Shown here: piece after piece, positions 24,941 to 31,735 of the stretch | How the letters are laid out: the number at the start of each line of letters is the position of its first letter | Numbering within the stretch: the first letter of the stretch is position 1 | NCBI RefSeq assembly: GCF_009831455.1 | Contig: NZ_WOWO01000003.1 | Span: 310,001 to 374,000, forward strand | Direction: 5' to 3' | DNA length: 64,000 bases | Source of the DNA: Salinirussus salinus | GTDB taxonomy: Archaea > Halobacteriota > Halobacteria > Halobacteriales > Haloarculaceae | Position numbers and translations under genes: made by a program | Notes under the pieces: generated by a model | Databases searched by the model: none | What the model was told of the DNA's origin: nothing | Seen by the model: only the letters and a program-made list of their open reading frames with translations

Positions 24941-25243
24941 ATGGCTACCGAGAGCGGCGAGGGGTTCAGCCCGCACGTCCGCGGGGTGACCGTCACCACG
25001 CTCGCCACGATCATGGGTGTGGCCGCCGGCGTCGGGTCCGCGCTGCTGACGACCGGTCCCACCGACCGGACCGGCCTCTTCCTGATGATCGGGGCGCTGT
25101 TGCTCCAGCTGCCGGTCCTCCACCTCCTCGGGATCGACGTCAGCGAGTTCGGGATCAAGGACAACCTCTACGTCGCGTTCATGACCTTCGCAATGTGGTT
25201 TGTCACCTGGGGACTGCTCCTGACTGCCGGCGCCGGGCTGTAA
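24941..25243 (+). CDS. EMC6-like small membrane protein
   Basis: A 100-residue protein with three hydrophobic segments (about 17-38, 46-64, 74-97) and a short polar N-terminus. I recall haloarchaeal genomes annotating the gene just upstream of ABCE1 as EMC6-like; EMC6 is a subunit of the eukaryotic membrane-protein insertase, and the archaeal relatives are of unproven function. It ends 2 nt before the ABCE1 ATG, so the two form an operon. A T-rich box (about 24911-24917) is at leaderless promoter distance. Confidence 0.7.
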   Translation: MATESGEGFSPHVRGVTVTTLATIMGVAAGVGSALLTTGPTDRTGLFLMIGALLLQLPVLHLLGIDVSEFGIKDNLYVAFMTFAMWFVTWGLLLTAGAGL

Positions 25244-25245
25244 CG

Positions 25246-27075
25246 ATGGCCGACGACAGCATCGCCGTGGTCGACCTCGACAGGTGTCAGCCCGACCGCT
25301 GTAACTACGAGTGCGCGAACTTCTGTCCGCCAAACCGGACGGGTAAAGAGTGCATCATCACCCGCGAGGAACGCTACGAGGCCGACGAGCCCCACGCCGG
25401 CGACCCCGACCAGGTGTGGATCTCCGAGGACATCTGCCTGGGCGAGTCCTGTGGCATCTGCGTCGAGAAATGTCCCTTCGACGCCATCCAGATCATCAAC
25501 CTCCCGCAGGAACTTGAGGACGAGCCGGTCCACCGCTACGGCGAGAACGCCTTCGCCCTCTACGGGCTCCCGGCGCCCCAGGACGGCCAGGTGACGGGCA
25601 TCCTTGGCCCCAACGGGATCGGGAAGACGACGGCCGTCCGCATCCTCGCCGACGAACTCGCCCCCAACCTGGGGCGGGTCGGCGACGAGCCCGACTGGGC
25701 GGACATCCTCGAGGAGTACCGCGGGACCGCCCTCCAGGACTATCTGGAGGCGATGCGGGAGGGCGAGGTGACCGTTGCCCGCAAGCCACAGTACGTCGAC
25801 CAGATCCCCGACCAGTTCGACGGGACGACCCGCGCGCTCCTGGAGCGGACCGACGAGCGCGGTGCGCTCGACGAGCTGGTCGAGCGGCTCTCGATCGGCC
25901 CCGTGGTCGACCAGGACATCGACACCCTCTCGGGCGGGGAGCTCCAGCGGGTCGCGCTGGCCGCGACGCTCGCCCGCGACGCCGACTTCTACTTTCTCGA
26001 CGAGATCACCCCCTACCTGGACATCGGACAGCGGATGACCGCCGCCCGGCTGGTCCGCGAACTCGCCGACGAGGGCGGGCGCTCGATGCTCGTCGTCGAG
26101 CACGACCTCGCCATCCTCGACCTGCTGGCGGACAACATCCACGTCGCCTACGGCGAACCCGGCGCCTTCGGCGTGATCACCACGCCCAAATCAACCACCA
26201 ACGGGGTCAACGAGTACATCTCGGGGTATCTGGAGGCCGAGAACATGCGGATCCGGGAGACCACCATCGAGTTCGAGGAGCACGCCCCCCGAACGCAGTC
26301 GACCGGCGAGACGGTCATCGAGTACCCCGACCTCGCGAAGAGCTACGGCGAGGGGGAGTTCTCGCTGACCGTCGAGGGCGGGACGATCCGCGAAAACGAG
26401 GTGCTCGGCGTCGTCGGCCCCAACGGGATCGGGAAGTCGACGTTCGCACAGCTGCTCGCGGGCCGGCTCGAACCCGACGAGGGCGAGGTGCCCGCCCGGC
26501 TCGACATCGCCTACAAGCCCCAGTACATCGAGATCGACCAGCCGATGCGCGTCGACGCCTTCCTCTCCTCCATTACTGACGACTTCGGCTCCTCGTACTG
26601 GACGACGGAGATCGCCCAGCCCCTCCAGCTTGATGCGGTGATGGAACAGCAGCTCACCGACCTCTCGGGCGGGGAGCGCCAGCGGGTCGCCATCGCCGCC
26701 TGCCTCTCGGAGGATGCCGACCTCTACCTGCTCGACGAGCCCTCCGCCCATCTCGACGTCGAACAGCGGGTGCTCGCGACCTCGGCGATCCGCCGGTACG
26801 CCGAGAACCACGACGCCACCGCGCTGGTCATCGACCACGACATCTACATGGTCGACCTGCTCAGCGACCGGCTGCTGGTCTTCGAGGGCGAACCTGCCGA
26901 ACGTGGCCACGCCGCCCCTCCGCAAGGGATGCGCGAGGGGATGAACGACTTCCTCTCGAACCTCGATATCACCTTCCGCCGGGACGAGCGCACCGCCCGG
27001 CCCCGCATCAACAAGCCGGGCAGCCAGCTCGACCGCGAGCAGAAGAGTCAGGGCGAGTACTACTACGCGCCCTGA
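25246..27075 (+). CDS. Ribosome recycling ATPase ABCE1/Rli1
   Basis: A 609-residue soluble ABC protein that splits ribosomes after termination. Two 4Fe-4S clusters are seen at the N-terminus (CNYECANFCPP and CLGESCGICVEKCPF). NBD1 has Walker A GPNGIGKTT and signature LSGGELQR; NBD2 has GPNGIGKST and LSGGERQR, Walker B LLDEPSAHLD. In NBD1 the Walker B region reads FLDEITPYLD, whereas the usual family form is DEPSSYLD. The ATG at 25246 directly follows the EMC6-like gene. Essential across archaea; cytoplasmic. Confidence 0.97.
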   Translation: MADDSIAVVDLDRCQPDRCNYECANFCPPNRTGKECIITREERYEADEPHAGDPDQVWISEDICLGESCGICVEKCPFDAIQIINLPQELEDEPVHRYGENAFALYGLPAPQDGQVTGILGPNGIGKTTAVRILADELAPNLGRVGDEPDWADILEEYRGTALQDYLEAMREGEVTVARKPQYVDQIPDQFDGTTRALLERTDERGALDELVERLSIGPVVDQDIDTLSGGELQRVALAATLARDADFYFLDEITPYLDIGQRMTAARLVRELADEGGRSMLVVEHDLAILDLLADNIHVAYGEPGAFGVITTPKSTTNGVNEYISGYLEAENMRIRETTIEFEEHAPRTQSTGETVIEYPDLAKSYGEGEFSLTVEGGTIRENEVLGVVGPNGIGKSTFAQLLAGRLEPDEGEVPARLDIAYKPQYIEIDQPMRVDAFLSSITDDFGSSYWTTEIAQPLQLDAVMEQQLTDLSGGERQRVAIAACLSEDADLYLLDEPSAHLDVEQRVLATSAIRRYAENHDATALVIDHDIYMVDLLSDRLLVFEGEPAERGHAAPPQGMREGMNDFLSNLDITFRRDERTARPRINKPGSQLDREQKSQGEYYYAP

Positions 27076-27166
27076 GCGGGCCCCCTTCCGCGGGAGGAAC
27101 GGGCCGGCGGCTCGGTGCGTGGAAGACGGAAAACGATAGCCATCCGCGGTCGTTCGGCCCGTCCGT

Positions 27167-27388
27167 TCAGCCCTCGATCTCGCCGGGGTCGCCGGTGTCG
27201 GGCTCGGCGCCGGCGACGGCCTCGTCGAGCCCGTCCGCGACGGCCTCCGAGAGCCGGGTGTCCTCCTCGTCGAGTTCGCGGTCCGTGGGGTTCTCGTCCT
27301 GTTCCTCGGTGACCGTCTCGTCGCCCGTGACGGAGACGAAGATCGACCCGAGCTCCTCCGTCCGGGAGCGCCGTTGGCTTTCACTCAT
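27167..27388 (-). CDS. Small acidic haloarchaeal protein, function unknown
   Basis: A 73-residue protein: a basic start (MSESQRRSRTEELG), a short hydrophobic strand IFVSVTGDETVTEEQ, then a very acidic, probably disordered C-terminus ending DPGEIEG. The pattern IFVSVTGDETVTE followed by acidic residues resembles small conserved haloarchaeal proteins I cannot name. A TATA-like GCTATACA (about 27400-27407, minus strand) is only about 15 nt upstream, closer than normal, so either the promoter or the start needs caution. Confidence 0.65.
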   Translation of the reverse strand: MSESQRRSRTEELGSIFVSVTGDETVTEEQDENPTDRELDEEDTRLSEAVADGLDEAVAGAEPDTGDPGEIEG

Positions 27389-27516
27389 TACACTCTACTG
27401 TATAGCCCCCATCCGCATACCACTGCCACCTAACAGAGTTGGGTCACGGCGCGTGCGCCTGTGCACGGCCAACGCAAGGCAGATTCGCCGACACGAGGCG
27501 CTCGCTCCCGCCCGGT

Positions 27517-28038
27517 TCAGAGCACGTTCCGGTTGCAGGAGCCACAGAGGGTCTCCTCCTTGACGTCGACCTCGCGGACGGTGGGTGAGAAGTTCATGAC
27601 ACAGCGTTTGTTGTCGCAGTGCTCGAGCCCGAGCGTGTGTCCGACCTCGTGGACGACCTCCTTGCGGACGCGGTCGGCGAAGATGTCGTCGGCAGAGCGG
27701 TTCGAGAAACCGCCGTCCGAGGAGGTGTTCAGCCGGTAGGTGGAGATGACGCTGCCGCTGCCACCCAGGTACGCCAGGCCGAACACGTAGTTGCGCCGGT
27801 GGTAGAACAGGTCCTTGGGGGTGATGGCGATGTTTTTCTCCCCGCTCCCGACCCGCTTTGCGAGGTCGATGAACTCCTCGGCGCGGTACTGGTCGCGCCC
27901 GGAATCGTAGGACCCGGCAGGGACCGATTGCGAGTCGTGGACCGTCACCTCGCAGTCGTAGACGGTCCGCAGGCCGGCGGAAGCCTCCCGCTTGACCACA
28001 GCGTCGACGTTATCCACCGGCACGATGTCGACGTGCAT
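27517..28038 (-). CDS. amzA: Archaemetzincin, zinc metalloprotease
   Basis: A 173-residue protein. The active-site motif HEVGHTLGLEHC (residues 130-141) gives the three zinc His (130, 134, 140) and Glu131, and the second, structural zinc site uses Cys141, Cys146, Cys165 and Cys168, which together form the archaemetzincin consensus. The Met in the CVMNF turn (148) is the metzincin Met-turn. Aminopeptidase-like activity is reported for the human homologues; the archaeal role is unknown. TATA box ATTTTTATA (28063-28071, minus strand) is centred 29 nt before the ATG. Confidence 0.95.
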   Translation of the reverse strand: MHVDIVPVDNVDAVVKREASAGLRTVYDCEVTVHDSQSVPAGSYDSGRDQYRAEEFIDLAKRVGSGEKNIAITPKDLFYHRRNYVFGLAYLGGSGSVISTYRLNTSSDGGFSNRSADDIFADRVRKEVVHEVGHTLGLEHCDNKRCVMNFSPTVREVDVKEETLCGSCNRNVL

Positions 28039-28044
28039 GCGAAC

Positions 28045-28071
28045 GCATATGTGTGGGACCGGTATAAAAAT
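28045..28071. promoter_or_regulatory. Compact divergent promoter between archaemetzincin and UPF0146 genes
   Basis: TATAAAAAT (28063-28071) on the plus strand is the minus-strand TATA box of the archaemetzincin gene. CGCATATGTG (28045-28054) is centred about 28 nt before the GTG at 28077 and is the best candidate for the plus-strand gene. The two promoters interleave within 40 nt, so the two genes may exclude or co-regulate each other. Confidence 0.5.
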
Positions 28072-28076
28072 CTCGC

Positions 28077-28502
28077 GTGCTCGCGGACAGACGCCACACG
28101 CTCGTCACACGCCTGTCGGACTGCGAGCGGGTCGTCGAAGTCGGAGTCGGCCGCCGTCCCGGGGTCGCTGCCGACCTCGCCGAGCGAGGCGTCGACGTGA
28201 CGGCCACGGACGTCCGGGACCGCTCCACACCGGAGGGCGTCCGCTTCGTCCGCGACGACGTCACCGACCCCGACCTCCAGGTCTATCGCGACGCCGACGC
28301 CATCTACGCGTGCCACTGCCCGCCCGAACTCCAGCGCCCCGCCCGCGACGTCGCCCGGGCCGTCGGTGCCCCCTTTCTGTTCACGACGCTCGGCGGCGAC
28401 CCCGCCCTCGTCGAGACCCGCCGCGTGAGTGCCGGGGACGGCACCGTCTTCGTCGTCGATCCCGAGACGGACTCCCGTCCGGACCCGGCTGCCGGGGAGT
28501 GA
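28077..28502 (+). CDS. UPF0146 family protein, methyltransferase-like
   Basis: A 141-residue protein starting with GTG (VLADRRHTLVTRL). The Rossmann opening VVEVGVGRRPGVAADLAERG and the second strand DVTATDVRD resemble a truncated SAM-binding methyltransferase fold; this matches the archaeal UPF0146 family. The fold is too short for a full methyltransferase and lacks an obvious catalytic motif, so it may bind SAM or a nucleotide without catalysis. It precedes the HAD hydrolase by 64 nt. Confidence 0.8.
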   Translation: MLADRRHTLVTRLSDCERVVEVGVGRRPGVAADLAERGVDVTATDVRDRSTPEGVRFVRDDVTDPDLQVYRDADAIYACHCPPELQRPARDVARAVGAPFLFTTLGGDPALVETRRVSAGDGTVFVVDPETDSRPDPAAGE

Positions 28503-28566
28503 CGACGGGCAGGGAGCCTGCCGGAAGCCGGAACCGGCTTGAGGGAGGCGGCCGTTCTCCCGGGTG

Positions 28567-29430
28567 ATGAACGTCGATGCCGTCGTGCTGGACGTCGACG
28601 GCGTGCTGGTCGACGTCGCGGACTCCTACCGGCGCGCCATCGTCGAGTCGGTCGACCGGGTCTACGGCGCCACCATCGCGAAAGACGACGTGCAGTCGTT
28701 CAAGAACGCCGGCGGCTTCAACAACGACTGGGAGCTGACCTACGCCGCCGCCCTCTTTGTCCTGGCGCGCCGCGAGGGGATGGACCGCTCGCTGTCGGGC
28801 TTTACCGCGGCGGTCGAGGGGATGGGCGGCGGCCTCGACGCCGCGCTGTCGGTCGTCGCCGAGGAACTCCCGCCCGCCGCCAACGAGCAGGTTCTGGGCG
28901 AGTGGGACCGCGACCGCCTGCGCGAGACCTTCCAGGCGCTGTATCTCGGCGCGGACCTCTACCGCGACCTGGAGGGCGGCGAGCCCCCGCTCTCGGCGCC
29001 GGGGTACATCCACGACGAACCCGTCCTCGTGACGGCCGACACCGTGGCGGCGCTGACCGACCGCTGGCCCGTCGGCGTGCTCACCGGTCGGCCGGCCGCC
29101 GAGGCCGAGATCGCCCTTGAGCGGGCCGGGCTGGACGTCCCCCCCGACCACCGCTTCACCATGGACGACTGGCCGGCCGCGAAACCCGACCCCGGTGCCC
29201 TGGTATCGCTGGCCGAGGCCTTCGAGGCCGACCGGGTGGCCTTCGCCGGCGACACACTGGACGACGTCCAGACCGCGGTCAACGCCACCGAGGCCGACGA
29301 CCGGACCTACCTCGGGGTGGGAGTGCTCACCGGCGGATTGACGGGAGCGGAGGGCCGCGAGCGCTTCGAGCGCGCCGGCGCCGAGGCGGTCGTCGAGACT
29401 GTCAACGACCTGCCCGGGCTCCTGTCGTGA
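28567..29430 (+). CDS. HAD-superfamily hydrolase, TIGR01548-like
   Basis: A 287-residue HAD phosphatase. Motif I is DVDGVLVD (residues about 9-16), motif II Thr/Ser is in VGVLTGRP, motif III Lys is in PAAKPDP and motif IV is [12 protein letters not shown]. The cap region (about 20-180) is unusually long for subfamily IA. I associate this architecture with TIGR01548, which occurs near histidine biosynthesis in some organisms; no his gene is present here. The ATG at 28567 directly follows an in-frame GTG. The next gene overlaps by 4 nt. Confidence 0.88.
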   Translation: MNVDAVVLDVDGVLVDVADSYRRAIVESVDRVYGATIAKDDVQSFKNAGGFNNDWELTYAAALFVLARREGMDRSLSGFTAAVEGMGGGLDAALSVVAEELPPAANEQVLGEWDRDRLRETFQALYLGADLYRDLEGGEPPLSAPGYIHDEPVLVTADTVAALTDRWPVGVLTGRPAAEAEIALERAGLDVPPDHRFTMDDWPAAKPDPGALVSLAEAFEADRVAFAGDTLDDVQTAVNATEADDRTYLGVGVLTGGLTGAEGRERFERAGAEAVVETVNDLPGLLS

Positions 29431-29807
29431 CTCGCGCCCCCGCCCCCGCGATGCGGGATACGGTGACGGTTTTCCTGCTCGCAATCCTCGCCTGCGCCCC
29501 GGTCGTCGCGCCGCCGACGCCGCTGGCGGCCGCCATCTACCTGGGCGTTTCCCTCTCCTTTACGGGCTTCGTGGCCCTGCTGCTGGTCGTCGCCTTCGAC
29601 TACCGTCGGGTCCGGCTCACCCCGCTCCCCGTTCTGGTGACCGTCGGGCTGGCTGCCGCGTTCGCGCTGGCTGCCAGGCTCGCGCTGACCGGCACGGTGA
29701 CGGGCTTTCTCCGCGGCCTGCTCACTGCGGGCGCCGGCGGCCTCGGCCTCGGCGTCGGGCTGTGGGTCGCCTACGACGGCCCGCTCGACCGGCTCCGCGG
29801 GGACTGA
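29427..29807 (+). CDS. Membrane protein, function unknown
   Basis: A 126-residue protein with four predicted helices (about 11-29, 33-56, 66-86, 92-115) and almost no soluble part. It starts with GTG in a GTGA overlap with the stop of the HAD gene, so the two are co-transcribed and coupled. No family was recognised. Confidence 0.7.
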   Translation: MTRAPAPAMRDTVTVFLLAILACAPVVAPPTPLAAAIYLGVSLSFTGFVALLLVVAFDYRRVRLTPLPVLVTVGLAAAFALAARLALTGTVTGFLRGLLTAGAGGLGLGVGLWVAYDGPLDRLRGD

Positions 29808-29879
29808 CACAGGTGCTCGCTTCCCCAGACTGCCGCGCCCGGCAGGTACGCTTTTCACTGCGGCGCTACCCCGTCCGGC

Positions 29880-30842
29880 ATGGACGACTGTTACCGCATC
29901 AGGGTCCCGACGCCCTTCGCCGTCGGCCGGGTGAACTGCTACGTGCTCCACGGCGACGGCCTCACGCTGGTCGACCCCGGACCGGCCAGTGAGGATTCCC
30001 GCGAGGCGCTCGCGGAGGGGCTCGCCGAAGAGGGCCACGAGCTGAGCGACGTCGACCGCGTGCTCGTCACCCACCCGCACATGGACCACTTCGGCGACGC
30101 CGCCGCCATCGCCGCCGAGTCGGGCGCGGAGGTCTGTGCCCACACCGACGCCGTCGAGTGGCTGGCCGACCCCGACGCCCAGTTCGAGCGCGAGCAGGAG
30201 CTGTTCGAGCCCTTCCTCGTCTCGATGGGGCTGCCCGAACGGCTGAGCGATACAGTCATCTCGCTGCCCGAGACCTACCGGGATTTCCGGGACCCCGTGA
30301 CCGTCGACCGCGAACTCGAGGAAGGTGACGTCGTCGACGCCGGCATCGACCTCGAGGTCATCCATACGCCGGGCCACGCGCCGGGCTCGGTCTGCTTTCT
30401 CGCCGCCGGCGAGGCCATCTTCACCGGCGACCACCTCCTCGGCCACATCTCCCCCAACCCCCTGCTTACGACCCGGCCCGACGACCCGACCGAGCGCACC
30501 CGGAGCCTCCCGGACTACCTCGACGCCCTGGAGAAGATCCAGGGGATCGACGCCCCGGTCGGCCGGCCGGGCCACGGCGACCCCGTGACCGACGTCGACG
30601 GCCGTGTCGCGGAGATCATCGAACACCACCGCGAGCGCGAGGAACGGGTCGCGAACATCCTCGCCGCCGAGGGACCGATGACGGCCTACGACGTCACCCA
30701 GGAGCTGTTCCCGGACCTGCCCGCCACCGAGCTCTTTCCCGGGATGTCCGAGACCATCGGTCACCTCGACCTGCTGGAGGACGAGGACCGGGTCGCCATC
30801 GAGGAGGCCGATGGCGTCGTGACCTACGACCTGGCGGGGTGA
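29880..30842 (+). CDS. Metallo-beta-lactamase hydrolase with C-terminal winged helix (LACTB2-like)
   Basis: A 320-residue protein. The MBL domain has THPHMDH (zinc site), a GHAPGSVCF loop, FTGDHLLG and GRPGHGDPV (third histidine). Residues about 245-315 form a winged helix, with EGPMTAYDVTQELFPD as HTH. This MBL plus C-terminal winged-helix layout is that of LACTB2/glyoxalase-II-like enzymes, some of which cut single-stranded RNA; here either thioester or RNA hydrolysis is possible. It is the last gene before element A. Confidence 0.9.
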   Translation: MDDCYRIRVPTPFAVGRVNCYVLHGDGLTLVDPGPASEDSREALAEGLAEEGHELSDVDRVLVTHPHMDHFGDAAAIAAESGAEVCAHTDAVEWLADPDAQFEREQELFEPFLVSMGLPERLSDTVISLPETYRDFRDPVTVDRELEEGDVVDAGIDLEVIHTPGHAPGSVCFLAAGEAIFTGDHLLGHISPNPLLTTRPDDPTERTRSLPDYLDALEKIQGIDAPVGRPGHGDPVTDVDGRVAEIIEHHREREERVANILAAEGPMTAYDVTQELFPDLPATELFPGMSETIGHLDLLEDEDRVAIEEADGVVTYDLAG

Positions 30843-30850
30843 GGTGGGTG

Positions 30851-30863
30851 GTGTTTAGTTAGG
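30851..30863 (+). repeat. Element A left terminal inverted repeat
   Basis: GTGTTTAGTTAGG, exact reverse complement of 31458-31470. Confidence 0.85.
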
Positions 30864-30901
30864 AGGATTCCGGCTCGAGGTTCAGTCCAGCAAGAAAGCC
30901 C

Positions 30902-31110
30902 CGACCTGTTCGACTCGGGGGGCTCTCACGGTTCCCTGTGGTCACCGTTCGAGCAGGCCGAGGTCTCCCTTCGGTCGACCTCGCGCTCGCTGCGGTCCTC
31001 ACTCACTGCGTTCGTTGCGGTCCTTACGTCGCCCGCCGTCCTCAGAAATCTCCGATTTCTGATGTGCTCCGAAATCGCGCTGCGATTTCCGACCGTCGTC
31101 GAACAGGTCG
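30902..31110. repeat. Element A variable module bracketed by 13-bp inverted repeats
   Basis: CGACCTGTTCGAC (30902-30914) and GTCGAACAGGTCG (31098-31110) are exact reverse complements. Inside are smaller hairpins, including CAGAAATC-TCC-GATTTCTG (31043-31061) and GAAATCGC-GCT-GCGATTTC (31071-31089). This segment has no counterpart in element B, which has a different module in the same place. Confidence 0.7.
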
Positions 31111-31168
31111 CCCCTTTCAGTCCCACCCACTTCGGCTGTCCAAGCCGGGCGGGACTGAAAGGGGCGAC
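31107..31168. repeat. Element A 18-bp stem
   Basis: GTCGCCCCTTTCAGTCCC (31107-31124) pairs perfectly with GGGACTGAAAGGGGCGAC (31151-31168) across a 26-nt loop. Element B keeps an 18-bp stem here but in a shifted register. Confidence 0.8.
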
Positions 31169-31214
31169 TGGCTCCGCGAACCCCGCCGTCCGCGGCGCGT
31201 CGCGCCGCGGGCTC

Positions 31215-31383
31215 GGGAGAGCTTCGCTCTCCCGGTGACGCAAGCACGCGACCGCAGGGAGCGCGCGTGGTTCGAGAGAGCGAAGCTCTCTCGTCATCTG
31301 CTCACGGCAGCGAAGCTGCCGTTCGCATGGTTCGCGGGACGGAGTCCCGCGCTCATCTCGAAAGAGCGCGCAGCGCTCTTTCG
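31215..31383. repeat. Element A hairpin array with GNA triloops
   Basis: There are five perfect hairpins: 31215-31233 (8-bp stem, loop GAA on the minus strand), 31273-31293 (9 bp, GAA), 31304-31322 (8 bp, GAA), 31333-31351 (8 bp, GGA) and 31359-31383 (11 bp, GCA). The last four carry C-GNA-G loops on the plus strand and are separated by 10, 10 and 7 nt. Confidence 0.8.
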
Positions 31384-31457
31384 GTGACAGCGAGGCGCGG
31401 GAGCGGAGCCAGCCGGGGGCTTTCTTGCTGTTCTCAGTGTCCCTGACAGCACGACAG

Positions 31458-31470
31458 CCTAACTAAACAC
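31458..31470 (-). repeat. Element A right terminal inverted repeat
   Basis: CCTAACTAAACAC, exact reverse complement of 30851-30863. Confidence 0.85.
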
Positions 31471-31511
31471 TCCCCTCACACACCTGGTTTGGCCGTCTTG
31501 TCGCACCTCCC

Positions 31512-31664
31512 TCACTCCCGCGGCACCCCGAGGTCCTGCATCTGCCCGCCACAGCCGGGACACTCCTCGGGCTGGTGGTCGGCCTCGACGCGCTTCCCAC
31601 ACTCCATACACTCGTAGGTGAACGGCGGTTCCCTGTCGTAGGGGTCGACCTCTTGCTCTCCCAT
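31512..31664 (-). CDS. 50-aa rubrerythrin-like zinc-ribbon protein
   Basis: The protein starts MGEQEVDPYDREPPFTYEC, then CMECGKRVEA and a second knuckle CPGCGGQMQD, ending LGVPRE. The two CxxC pairs form a rubredoxin/rubrerythrin-type zinc ribbon; haloarchaeal genomes usually label such proteins rubrerythrin-like domain-containing. There is no di-iron domain, so it is a stand-alone ribbon of unknown role. It lies just right of element A, reading towards it. Confidence 0.85.
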   Translation of the reverse strand: MGEQEVDPYDREPPFTYECMECGKRVEADHQPEECPGCGGQMQDLGVPRE

Positions 31665-31735
31665 GTGCTACCGTTTGCCACGGAGCGGGTAAAGAACGTC
31701 GGCGATTCCCGTCCGCCGGGAACTGTCGGCGCGCC

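Larger units (their letters stand above)
30851..31470. mobile_element. Element A: structured non-coding element with terminal inverted repeats
   Basis: This 620-bp element ends in exact 13-bp inverted repeats GTGTTTAGTTAGG (30851-30863; reverse complement 31458-31470). Inner 15-bp inverted repeats CAGCAAGAAAGCCCC are at 30888-30902 and 31416-31430. A variable module is bracketed by 13-bp inverted repeats (30902-30914 and 31098-31110). Then come an 18-bp stem (31107-31124 with 31151-31168) and a row of hairpins to 31383. The right 340 bp is nearly identical, inverted, to element B. There is no transposase; one 149-codon reading frame is open but looks like a by-product. No clear target-site duplication was found. 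Confidence 0.75.

Noticed and set aside
27389-27516. tRNA or small RNA in the gap between the 73-aa gene and archaemetzincin
   Set aside because: No cloverleaf, no conserved T-arm sequence (GTTCAAATC-like) was found.
30851-31470. Element A as a CRISPR array
   Set aside because: Hairpins differ in sequence and there are no regular direct repeats with unique spacers; no cas genes nearby.
30851-31470. Element A as an IS with its own transposase
   Set aside because: No reading frame in either strand shows DDE, HUH or serine/tyrosine recombinase motifs.
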